64,000 nt of DNA, taken from Streptacidiphilus jeojiense (GTDB lineage: Bacteria; Actinomycetota; Actinomycetes; Streptomycetales; Streptomycetaceae). Position numbers and translations under genes: made by a program. Below are positions 53,990-61,731 of the stretch, piece by piece. The stretch's first letter is position 1. Each line of letters starts with the position of its first letter. The notes under the pieces are model-generated. The model had not been told where the DNA came from and did no database searches. It worked only from the letters and a program-made list of their open reading frames with translations. The stretch lies in NCBI RefSeq assembly GCF_000719095.1, contig NZ_JOEH01000035.1, forward strand, positions 9,069 to 73,068, read 5' to 3'.

Positions 53990-54162
53990 CACCCTCGTCA
54001 CCTCCGCCCCCGCCCACGCACCCGCCCGCCGGGCCGCGCCGGGGTTCGCTGCTCGACAAGCAGCATCGCCCGGCCGATGGCACGGCCGGACGAACGGCGG
54101 GTGCATGGGACGACACATCCGGTCCACCGCGGGGGGCCGGTCCCCGCCCGGATCGCGCCCGG

Positions 54163-54588
54163 TCAGGTCCGGTACCGGAATGCGCTTTCATCCTCGGCCG
54201 GGGGATGCGGCCGTGGTAACGGCCGCTCCCCCGGGCCCGGTAAGGAGGGTGACCGCCGCTGGTGCGACGGCTCCGCCTCGCCGGGCCCGGCCGAACCGGC
54301 AGGTTCGCCCGGCCCGATCAGCAGCAGCATGAACTTCCGGAAGGCGTTCTGACAGGTCGCATAGCGCTCGTAGGCCCGCGGCGACCTGGCCAGCGGCCGC
54401 CCGTAGGGCCCCGGCACCGACCACACCCAGCCGATCCCCTCGTTCTCATGGGTGATCCTGGCCAACTGCTCCGCACCGCCGTCGCGGAGCTCGGCACAGG
54501 CCCGGACGGCTTCCTCGGCCGTCCGGAAGTGCGCCGGCGATACGGCGACCACCCGTCCGTTGGGTGCCTTCAACCGCCACTCGTACAT
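54163..54588 (-). CDS. YegP/DUF1508-like protein, copy 2
   Basis: A 141-residue protein from the ATG at 54588. Two YegP-like units: YEWRLKAPNGRVVAVSPAHF with TAEEAVRACAELR, then GWVWSVPGPYGRPLARSPRAY with TCQNAFRKFM. A Pro/Ser-rich tail follows. A GTG three codons upstream has better spacing to GGAGAAG and is an alternative start; the ORF extends to 54738 with Gly/Arg-rich sequence. Function unknown; it faces no operon partner other than copy 1, 173 bases downstream. Confidence 0.7.
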   Translation of the reverse strand: MYEWRLKAPNGRVVAVSPAHFRTAEEAVRACAELRDGGAEQLARITHENEGIGWVWSVPGPYGRPLARSPRAYERYATCQNAFRKFMLLLIGPGEPAGSAGPGEAEPSHQRRSPSLPGPGERPLPRPHPPAEDESAFRYRT

Positions 54589-54873
54589 TCCGTTCACCGA
54601 CTTCTCCGCAACACATCTGCCCTTGCCACCGGGGACCCCCGCCGCACCCGTGGCACCTCCTCGAACGGCCCCTGCGGCCTGCTCCCCGCTGCTCCGCGAG
54701 GACTGCGCGCGCTCGCGCTCCTGCTCCGGCCGGTCCATGCCTCCCCCTCCACCCGCGTCTCACAACTTCCGTACAGCCGGGCCAAGCTGAGCAAGTTTGT
54801 GTAGGCATGGAAAGCAATCCGTCCACTTCCGTTCAGCTATTCCCCGGAAGGTTGCCCCTTGTTAAGAAGCACC

Positions 54874-55203
54874 TCAGGCCCGGCCCCGGCACAGCTCCAG
54901 CAGCTGCATGGCGACCTCGGTGCCCTGCGGGCCGAGCGCGGCGCGGTAGCGCGCCAGGATCTCCAGCTCGCGGTTGAGCGCCAGCCTGGGGCCGCCGGTG
55001 GCGATCCGGGCGGTCTGGACCTCGGCGGACACGCCCGTCCGCTGCCGGATCAGCTCGATGATGCGTTCGTCCAGCTCGTCGATGCGCCCGCGCGCCTCGG
55101 CGATGACCGTCGTGGCCTGCTCAACGGTGAGCCCGGGGGTGCCGGTCGTGCCGGTGGTGCCGGGGGCGGTGCTGCCGGCGGTGGTGCTGGTGCTGATGTC
55201 CAT
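54874..55203 (-). CDS. Chorismate mutase, AroQ class
   Basis: A 109-residue monofunctional chorismate mutase. After a Thr/Gly-rich N-terminus (1-24), residues 25-109 make the three-helix AroQ fold: ARGRIDELDERIIELIRQRTGVSAEVQTAR, with the catalytic Arg and Lys/Gln positions partly visible, then the second helix ELEILARYRAALG and the last helix EVAMQLLELCRGRA, the conserved C-terminus. It converts chorismate to prephenate for Phe and Tyr. A strong hairpin lies in its 5' leader. Start ATG at 55203 follows GGGAGAAC. Confidence 0.88.
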   Translation of the reverse strand: MDISTSTTAGSTAPGTTGTTGTPGLTVEQATTVIAEARGRIDELDERIIELIRQRTGVSAEVQTARIATGGPRLALNRELEILARYRAALGPQGTEVAMQLLELCRGRA

Positions 55204-55255
55204 GAGCGGTTCTCCCTCGGATGCGGCGGGGGCCTGGCCGGGTCCGGGGAGACGA

Positions 55256-55288
55256 CAGGCGCCCCGGGCCGTCGGCCCGGGGCGCCTG
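55256..55288 (-). promoter_or_regulatory. Strong hairpin in the chorismate mutase leader
   Basis: A perfect 15-bp GC stem (55256-55270 and 55274-55288) with a GTC loop, 53-85 bases upstream of the chorismate mutase start. It could be a terminator for an upstream element or an attenuator. A short leader ORF through it (start 55351) has no Phe, Tyr or Trp codon run, so classical attenuation is not supported. Confidence 0.45.
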
Positions 55289-56214
55289 CGTGATGTCTGT
55301 TGTCCTGATGTCAGACGGCATCACCATGGCGACCGGAGCTTCCGGTGCCATAGCTAAAGTTGAATGCCGCGCAGAACATGGCGGCCATCATAGCGGCTTC
55401 ACTCGTTCGCCCGATACCAGAAACCGTGACCCCTCATCAGGAGAATCGTTGTTCCCCATGACCGTACGGGGTTCACGTCCCGGCCAGTGACGTGCTCCCA
55501 GCCCCCTTCCGGGGGACGTGTGCGGCGAGCAGGACCACGCGTGGAGTGTCACAACAGTCCGCCGGCGCGATGAGACGCACCTTGACCGGTGTGTCGTGGG
55601 ACCTCGCGCCGACGCCCGACCGGGCAGCAGGGGACAGCCGCCCGGTCATGACTGAAGTGATCTGTTGTGAAGGGGCGGTCGGCACCGGGGACGCTCGGGT
55701 CCGACCGCCCCGGATCAGTACCCGTCCCCCGGCGCACATCCCACTGCGCACCCCCTCGCGCTTCCCCTCGCAGAGCGTAACGTCGGCACCGCACCGTCCC
55801 CAGAGGCACCAGCGCATACCGGTTCACAGAAAACGACTATGCCGATGTATGCCGAACCAGTTGCGCAACACCGGCCATATCCCCCACGATGCTGGTGAGG
55901 GGGTGGCATTGAGGTAGCGGAACGGCACCGGGGAACAGAACCTCCGCCGGGCCCGGGACCCGCTCGATACGGACTCCCGACAGTCACTCAAAGTAGTCAA
56001 ACCGGCCCGGTGGGCCAGCCACCCACTTCGCCGTCCCTGCCCAGAGGCGCATGCCTGATGCGCGCGCCCCCTGCCCAGGTGAACCCAGGACCAACTGACA
56101 AGCGGCACCCCTCCCCCGGTGCCGTTCCCGCAGCACCGGCGCTGCCCTGACGCCGGTTGCCGCAGATTGAGGGCCCCGTCTTCCCCCGCGGGGCCCTCGG
56201 TCGTTGCCCGGCGG
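55289..56214. other. Long intergenic region without a convincing gene
   Basis: Over 900 bases between the chorismate mutase leader and the TMEM175-like gene stop. Open frames occur on both strands but their proteins are low-complexity and overlap each other. Part of it (about 55330-55470) is less GC-rich, suiting a promoter for chorismate mutase. A GGCACC/GGTGCC hairpin lies around 56104-56123. I see no tRNA or recognisable regulatory RNA. Confidence 0.5.
56169..56198 (-). terminator. Terminator after the TMEM175-like gene
   Basis: GAGGGCCCCG (56169-56178) pairs perfectly with CGGGGCCCTC (56189-56198), 17 bases past the TMEM175-like stop codon on the minus strand. Confidence 0.75.
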
Positions 56215-56862
56215 CTACTCGGCCGGCGCCACCTCGCCCGGCTCCGCCGACTCCGTGTCCGCCTTGGTCGGCACGCGCAGCTGGTTGAAGGCGTAGTAGA
56301 TCGCGACGATCCCATGGAGCGCCAGCGTCACCAGCGCGTTCACGAACGACAGGCCCATCAGGATCGGGTACACCACCGTCCCCAGGGCGAACCGCGTCCG
56401 CGTCGCCTTGGCCCCCAACTCGTCCACCCGCGCGTCGAACAGGTGCCCGGTACGGGTGAGCCACCACCACAACGCCTGGAACGTCAGCGCATGGGCCACC
56501 ATGAACCCGCCGTAGAGCGCGACCGCCAACTGTGCGCCGTCGGGCTGGTTCAGGTAGCTCGACACCACCGAGGTCGCCCACGGCAGCGCCGACACCCCCA
56601 TCAGCAGCATCAGGTTCAGGAACAGCAGCACCCGGTCCACCCGGGCAACGAGGCTGAAGACCTGGTGGTGGTTGGCCCACATGATGCCGATGACCAGGAA
56701 GCTGACCACGTAGGCGTCGTACTCCGGCCATTGATGCGCGAGCTGGTGTGCCAGGCTCTGGCCGGTGGTCGTCAGCGGCTTCTTGACGTCCAGGATCAAC
56801 AAGGTGATGGCGATGGCGAAGACGCCGTCACTGAACGCCTCCACCCGGCCCGACTCGTTCAC
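56215..56862 (-). CDS. TMEM175-like potassium channel family protein
   Basis: A 215-residue membrane protein with six hydrophobic segments. The family motif RVEAFSDGVFAIAITLLIL (FSD pore motif) is at residues 6-24, and SFLVIGIMWANHHQVF follows. Bacterial TMEM175 proteins form tetrameric potassium channels. The short hydrophilic tail is acidic. The ATG at 56862 is 36 bases after the lipoprotein gene and fits the family N-terminus. Confidence 0.9.
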   Translation of the reverse strand: MNESGRVEAFSDGVFAIAITLLILDVKKPLTTTGQSLAHQLAHQWPEYDAYVVSFLVIGIMWANHHQVFSLVARVDRVLLFLNLMLLMGVSALPWATSVVSSYLNQPDGAQLAVALYGGFMVAHALTFQALWWWLTRTGHLFDARVDELGAKATRTRFALGTVVYPILMGLSFVNALVTLALHGIVAIYYAFNQLRVPTKADTESAEPGEVAPAE

Positions 56863-56898
56863 TTGGTCCCCCTCCGTCCTGGGGGCATCGTGCCATGC

Positions 56899-57264
56899 TC
56901 ACTTGACCTGACAGACGATCCGCGCCGTTCCGGTGCCACCTGGAGGAACCGAGACCTGCGCAGCCGTGCACGGGCCGGCCAGATGCGCGTTCACCGCGTA
57001 GTCGCCGGCCGGGACCGACAGCGAGAACCCGTCGGTGGCGCTCGACCTGACAGAGAACCGGCTCGTCCCCGAGCCGGTCACCTCGGCGGCGATCTCGGCC
57101 ATGCTGCCGGGATACGGTCCGCCCACGCTCACCACCGTGCCGCTGATGGTCCCGGTGCCGCTCGAGGTGCGCGAGTGCCCTGCGGTGCCGGTGCACCCTA
57201 CCGTCGTCCCGCAGCAGGCGAGCAGCAGCATGGCCCATCCGACCGCGTTCTTCGAGTACCCCAC
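56899..57264 (-). CDS. Small lipoprotein
   Basis: A 121-residue exported protein. The signal sequence VGWAMLLLAC gives a lipobox ending at Cys17 (or TVGC at Cys24), so it is probably lipidated. The mature part is a beta-sandwich-like domain (GTISGTVVSVGGPYPG, FSLSVPAGDYAVNAHLAG, ending with a Cys pair) resembling carboxypeptidase-regulatory-like repeats. Function unknown. It lies 4 bases after the glycosyltransferase stop, in the same direction. Confidence 0.75.
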   Translation of the reverse strand: MGYSKNAVGWAMLLLACCGTTVGCTGTAGHSRTSSGTGTISGTVVSVGGPYPGSMAEIAAEVTGSGTSRFSVRSSATDGFSLSVPAGDYAVNAHLAGPCTAAQVSVPPGGTGTARIVCQVK

Positions 57265-57268
57265 TGCC

Positions 57269-58303
57269 CTAGCGCCCGATGCGGCGGAGGCGGTTGCGCA
57301 GGGCGACGTACCTGCGGTGCAGGCGGTGGACCGTGATGAAGGCGGTCATCCGGTCGGCCAGGGTGAGGCGGTACTTGATCCGCAGCGGGGCGCTGAGGCG
57401 GTCGAGGCGGTCGGTGCCGATCGTCCGCAGCAGTTGGCTGACGTGCTGCTGGTAGGCCGCCCGGTAGGCCGCGTCGCCGTCCGCCACCAGCCAGAAGAAC
57501 TTGGGGATCTCCTCGACCAGGGTGTTGTCGTCGTAGGAGCGCAGGTAGTCACGGGCGAACTCGGGTTCCGGGCGGGCCAGCAGCCACTCCCGGACCAGTT
57601 CGATCGAGCGGACCCGGTCGACCAGGCCCCTGGGGTCGGTCATCTGGGTGATCGAGACCTCGCCGGTCTCGCGCACCCGCCAGTGGTAGATCGACTCGGA
57701 GAGGACGTCCACCGAGGCTGCCAGGAAGTGCAGCGGCACGCTGACCGGGGCGTCCTCGTAGAGGATGCCCTCGGGGTAGAGCACGCCGGCGCTGTCGAAG
57801 AAGCTGCGGCGGTACACCTTGTTCCACGCGGTGCGGTCGGTGACCAGGGCCGGGACAGCGGTGATGTGGGTCTTGAGCCGGGTCTCCCGGAACGGCTTGA
57901 TGTGCACGCCGGAGGGGGAGTACCCCGCCGCGTTGAACCGCAGTGCGTTGCCGGCGACGAAGTCCGACCCGGTCTCGTCCAGGGTGCCGACCATCAGCCG
58001 GTACGCGTCCGGCGGCAGGGTGTCGTCGCTGTCCACGAAGGCCAGGTACTCGGTGTCCGGGGAGATGTTCCGCCAGCCGGTGTTGCGGGCCGCCCCGAGG
58101 CCCTGGTTCTCCTGCCGGACCAGCCGGAACCGCGCGTCCTTGGCCGTGTAGGCCTCGGCGATCGCACCGCTGGAGTCCGTGGAGCCGTCGTCGACCAGGA
58201 CGCACTCGAAGTCCCCGAAGGTCTGAGCGGCGATCGAGTCCAGGCATTCCTCGAGGTAGCGCTCGACGTTGTAGATCGGGACGACGACGGAGAGACGGGG
58301 CAT
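57269..58303 (-). CDS. Family 2 glycosyltransferase
   Basis: A 344-residue glycosyltransferase of the GT-A fold. It starts SVVVPIYNVERYLEECLDSI, has the nucleotide motif VLVDDGSTDSSG, the metal-binding DxD-like FVDSDDTLPPDAY and the acceptor-site YEDAPVSVPLHF acidic motif. The C-terminal third is helical with an Arg-rich end, as in teichoic-acid or capsule-type transferases. The ATG at 58303 starts exactly at the family pattern (MPRLSVVVP); the ATG at 58357 lacks a ribosome site. Acceptor unknown. Confidence 0.88.
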   Translation of the reverse strand: MPRLSVVVPIYNVERYLEECLDSIAAQTFGDFECVLVDDGSTDSSGAIAEAYTAKDARFRLVRQENQGLGAARNTGWRNISPDTEYLAFVDSDDTLPPDAYRLMVGTLDETGSDFVAGNALRFNAAGYSPSGVHIKPFRETRLKTHITAVPALVTDRTAWNKVYRRSFFDSAGVLYPEGILYEDAPVSVPLHFLAASVDVLSESIYHWRVRETGEVSITQMTDPRGLVDRVRSIELVREWLLARPEPEFARDYLRSYDDNTLVEEIPKFFWLVADGDAAYRAAYQQHVSQLLRTIGTDRLDRLSAPLRIKYRLTLADRMTAFITVHRLHRRYVALRNRLRRIGR

Positions 58304-58398
58304 CGGCTGCGCGAGCCTTTCTGCGTTCAGGGAGGTGTTTCCACTCACAGCATGCACGGTCGAGATGACGTGCCCGTCTATTCCAGCACGACAGGGGG

Positions 58399-58932
58399 TT
58401 ACGCCGGGGTGGCCAAAGACCTTCCGAAGAGCGCCAGGGTCTCGCCGAGCTGCGAGTGCTGCGGCCGGGGCAGGGCGTCCAGGGGGAACCAGCCGAGGGC
58501 GTCGAACTTGTCGGGCTCGCCGATGGCGACCCGGTCCGGGTCGACCCGTACCGCGAAGAGCAGCGCGACCCAGTGCGAGACCGGGTCGCCGCGCAGGATG
58601 TTGCGCACCCCCAGGGTCTCGACGGCCAGGGCCTCGGCGAGGTACTCCTCGCGGACCTCGCGCCGTACCGCCGCCTCGAAGGACTCCCCGTGCTCCAGCG
58701 CCCCGGCGCCGGTGTCCCAGGCCCCCGGCTCGTCCCGCGCACCCGCGCTGCGCCTGGCCAGCAGCACCCGGCCGCGCCCGTCGTGGCAGACGAAGACGCA
58801 GGACACCGTGGGCGCGGTCAGCGCCCGCTCGGCCGGACGTGCGGAAGGGCCCCCTGACGAGCCCTCCGACGGGTCCTCTGACGAGCTCTCAGCCGGGCCT
58901 TCGGACGGCCCTTCGGACGGGACGTGGTTCAT
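58399..58932 (-). CDS. Nudix hydrolase
   Basis: A 177-residue protein. The first 37 residues are a Ser/Glu/Pro/Gly low-complexity tail with PSEG-type repeats. The Nudix box is intact: Gly77, Glu83, Arg91-Glu92-Val93, Glu95-Glu96 (GALEHGESFEAAVRREVREE), within the fold starting VSCVFVCHDGRGRVLLARR. The family hydrolyses nucleoside diphosphates linked to another moiety; the substrate cannot be read from sequence. ATG at 58932. Confidence 0.9.
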   Translation of the reverse strand: MNHVPSEGPSEGPAESSSEDPSEGSSGGPSARPAERALTAPTVSCVFVCHDGRGRVLLARRSAGARDEPGAWDTGAGALEHGESFEAAVRREVREEYLAEALAVETLGVRNILRGDPVSHWVALLFAVRVDPDRVAIGEPDKFDALGWFPLDALPRPQHSQLGETLALFGRSLATPA

Positions 58933-58940
58933 CGCAACTC

Positions 58941-59633
58941 TCAGAAGTGGTCGAGGAGTTCACGGAAGGCGCGCAGGTGCAGCACTCCCCCGTCGGCGGG
59001 GTCCAGCTCGCTGTGCTCCAGCGCCCAGGTGTTGTCGTTGGGGATGAAGACGGCGTTCATCCCCACCGCGCGGGCCGGCAGGATGTCCGACTTCGGCGAG
59101 TTGCCGATCATCCAGCTGGCCGTCGGGACCAGGTCGTGCGCCGCCAGGAAGCCCTGGTAGGTCCGGCTGTCCTTCTCCTGGACGATGTCGACGGCCCGGA
59201 AGTGGTGCGCCAGCCGGGACGCCTCGATCTTGCGCCGCTGCTCCTCCGGGTCGCCCTTGGTCAGCATCAGCAGGGTGTGCCGGCCGCCGAGGACCGCCAG
59301 GGTCTCCGCCACGTCGGGGATCAGCTCCACCCGCTGGTCGACGAGGGCCGCCGCCAGTTCCTCGATCTCGGCGCGCTCCCCGGCGGTGGCCGGCCGACCG
59401 CGCAACTCCTGGACGCAGTCGGCCAGACTGCGCAGCAGCATCCGGCTGCCGTACCCGTGGGCGACGGCGTTGGCCGCCTGGATGCCGTCGAGGACGGCAC
59501 GCAGCTGCAGCCGGTCCAGCGTGGGATGCCGGAGCCAGCTCAGGAAGTCGTCGATGACCCGCTCAAACAGGACGTTGTTCTCCCAGAGCGTGTCGTCCGC
59601 GTCGAAGACGAGCGTCTGGCTGTCGTACCGCAT
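58941..59633 (-). CDS. HAD family hydrolase
   Basis: A 230-residue HAD phosphatase. Motif I is VFDADDTLWENN with the nucleophile Asp and the second Asp two residues on, motif II is LMLTKGD, and motif III/IV are the Lys in RKIEAS and NSPKSDILPARAVGM. The cap region (about 20-95) is helical. It resembles small-molecule phosphatases of the pyrophosphatase/phosphonatase group. The ATG at 59633 begins the family start MRYDSQTLVFDAD; upstream starts add an unlikely Arg/Pro-rich extension. Only 8 bases upstream of the Nudix gene, so probably one operon. Confidence 0.92.
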   Translation of the reverse strand: MRYDSQTLVFDADDTLWENNVLFERVIDDFLSWLRHPTLDRLQLRAVLDGIQAANAVAHGYGSRMLLRSLADCVQELRGRPATAGERAEIEELAAALVDQRVELIPDVAETLAVLGGRHTLLMLTKGDPEEQRRKIEASRLAHHFRAVDIVQEKDSRTYQGFLAAHDLVPTASWMIGNSPKSDILPARAVGMNAVFIPNDNTWALEHSELDPADGGVLHLRAFRELLDHF

Positions 59634-59849
59634 CGAAGTCCCCAGGGTGTGTGGCCGGTCCAGCCGCGAACCTAACCGCGGCTGTGTCGGTCCCGCCCGG
59701 ATTTTTCGGGGCCCCGGGCATGACACCGCCCGCACCGAGGGTTCGTCCGTCGGCGCGGGCGGGTTCTGATCGGAAACCTAGCGGCCGGTGATCGCGATCA
59801 ACGCCGCTTCCAGCAAATGTGACCTACGTCGCTCAGCCGAGGACGGTCA

Positions 59850-61670
59850 TCACTCATCCGCCGGCTCCCGCTTCGGCGGCACCACCGGCACAGCCAGCAG
59901 CGGCAACCGCAGTTCCGCGAAGGCCCCCGCGGGCACGGCCGGCGCCTGCGGTGCCACCGCGGCGACCCTGCGGTAGGGCTCGCCCTGCTCCGGGCGGGGG
60001 TCCGCATCGCCCTTGTTGGGCCACATCGACACCGCCCGCTCCGCCTGGGCGGTGATGGTCAGCGACGGGTTCACCCCGAGGTTGGCCGACACCGTGGAGC
60101 CGTCCGCGATGCTGATGCCCGGGTAGCCGTAGAGCCGCTGGTACGGGTCGATGACGCCGCGCTCCGGGGAGTCGCCGATCACGCAGCCGCCGAGGAAGTG
60201 CGCGGTCAGGGTGCGGCCCAGCAGGTCGCTGACCCCGCTCCCGGCCACGCCGTTGATCTCGGCGGCGACGGCCCGCGCCGACTCCTCGGCCGCCGGGATC
60301 CACTTGGGGTTGGGCGCGCCATGCCCCTGACGTGACGTCAACTGCCCCTTCCCCGGGCCGGACTTCTTCCGCGACACGATGATGGAGTTGTCCAGCGACT
60401 GCATCACCAGACCGATGATGACCCGCTCGGACCAGCGCCGCTTGTTCAGCATCTGCACCGTCAACTGCGGCCTGCTCGCTGCGATCTTCGCGAACCGCAG
60501 CAGCGGCACCCTGCTGCCGCCGGGCACCTGCATGATGGACAGCAGGCTCATCGCGTTGGAGCCCTTGCCGTAGCGCACCGGCTCGATGTGGGTGTGCTGG
60601 TCCGGGTGGACCGACGAGGTGATGGCCACGCCCTTGGTGAAGTCGGCCTTGCGGCCCAGCCGCCGGTCGGTGGTCATCGAGCCGACCAGCGCCTCGGAGT
60701 TGGTTCGCGTCAGCTCGCCCAGCTTCGCCGAGATCCGGGGCAGGTGCCCCTCGTCGCGCATCTCGTGCAGCAGCTTCTGGGTGCCGAAGGTCCCGGCCGA
60801 GATCACGACCTTCCGGGCCCGAATCGTCCGACAGCCCTTTTTTCCTTTGGCGTTCTTCGCGGGATTCCTGGACCGCGAGTCGGTGGCCCGTACGTCCACC
60901 GCGTAGCCCTCGCCGTCCTCCCTGATCCGGGTGACCGTGGTCATCGGCAGGATCTGCGCGCCGTTCTTCTCCGCCAGGAACAGGTAGTTCTCGGTGAGGG
61001 TGTTCTTGGCGCCGTGCCGGCAGCCGGTCATGCACTCGCCGCACTCGGTGCAGGACCTGCGGCGCGGGCCCTCCCCGCCGAAGTAGGGGTCCTCGACCTC
61101 GGTGCCCGGGGCGACCTTGGCGCCCTCACCACCCACGTCCTGGCCGTCACCGAAGAACACCCCGACCGGCGCCAGGTGGAAGGTGCCGCCGTAGCCGAGC
61201 TTCTCCGCGGAGGCCTTCAGCGCCACGTCCGAGGGGGTGACGGTGGGGTTGGTGCGCACCCCCAGCATTCGCTTCGCCTGGTCGTAGAAGGGCGCCAGCT
61301 CCTCGGCCCAGTCGGTGATGGACTTCCACTGCGGGTCCTGGAAGAACGCCTCCGGCGGGACGTAGAGGGTGTTGGCGTAGTTCAGCGAGCCGCCGCCGAC
61401 CCCGGCCCCGCCGAGCACCATCACCTCCTTGAGGACGTGGAAGCGCTGGATGCCGTACATCCCCAGGGCCGGTGCCCAGAGGTAGTTCCTGGTGTCCCAG
61501 GAGTTCTTCGGCAGCGTCTCGCGGGTGAAGCGCCGACCGGCCTCCAGCACCGCGACCGAGTAGCCCTTCTCGGTCAGCCGCAGCGCGGACACCGAGCCCC
61601 CGAAGCCCGAACCGACGACGACCACGTCGTAGTCGAAACCCGGCTCGGCCGTCTCTTCCGTCGTCGCCAT
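59850..61670 (-). CDS. Cholesterol-oxidase-like GMC flavoenzyme with CxxCxxCx3C motif
   Basis: A 606-residue FAD oxidoreductase of the GMC branch that includes cholesterol oxidase. Rossmann motif VVVGSGFGGSVSALRL (17-32), LEAG, and GAGVGGGSLNYANTLYVPPEAF. Residues 207-217 carry four cysteines (CTECGECMTGC) like an iron-sulfur or zinc knuckle insert, known in this subfamily. The end has the catalytic-site motif TAHFLGGCVIG and GYPGISIADGSTVSANLGVNPSLTITA. A basic Pro-rich tail follows. Cytosolic; no signal peptide, so not a secreted cholesterol oxidase. Downstream of gabD2, 61 bases apart. Confidence 0.88.
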   Translation of the reverse strand: MATTEETAEPGFDYDVVVVGSGFGGSVSALRLTEKGYSVAVLEAGRRFTRETLPKNSWDTRNYLWAPALGMYGIQRFHVLKEVMVLGGAGVGGGSLNYANTLYVPPEAFFQDPQWKSITDWAEELAPFYDQAKRMLGVRTNPTVTPSDVALKASAEKLGYGGTFHLAPVGVFFGDGQDVGGEGAKVAPGTEVEDPYFGGEGPRRRSCTECGECMTGCRHGAKNTLTENYLFLAEKNGAQILPMTTVTRIREDGEGYAVDVRATDSRSRNPAKNAKGKKGCRTIRARKVVISAGTFGTQKLLHEMRDEGHLPRISAKLGELTRTNSEALVGSMTTDRRLGRKADFTKGVAITSSVHPDQHTHIEPVRYGKGSNAMSLLSIMQVPGGSRVPLLRFAKIAASRPQLTVQMLNKRRWSERVIIGLVMQSLDNSIIVSRKKSGPGKGQLTSRQGHGAPNPKWIPAAEESARAVAAEINGVAGSGVSDLLGRTLTAHFLGGCVIGDSPERGVIDPYQRLYGYPGISIADGSTVSANLGVNPSLTITAQAERAVSMWPNKGDADPRPEQGEPYRRVAAVAPQAPAVPAGAFAELRLPLLAVPVVPPKREPADE

Positions 61671-61731
61671 TGACGCAGCTCTCCTGAATCCTGTGAATCC
61701 TGATGGGCCGTTGGTACCGGTAAGAGCCGAC

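Noticed and set aside
55473..55917. Opposing open frames of 114 and 141 residues in the long intergenic region
   Set aside because: They overlap on opposite strands, have no ribosome sites, no recognisable motifs and low-complexity composition.
59850..61670. Calling the GMC enzyme a secreted cholesterol oxidase
   Set aside because: There is no signal peptide and the four-cysteine insert places it in a different GMC subgroup; the substrate is unknown.
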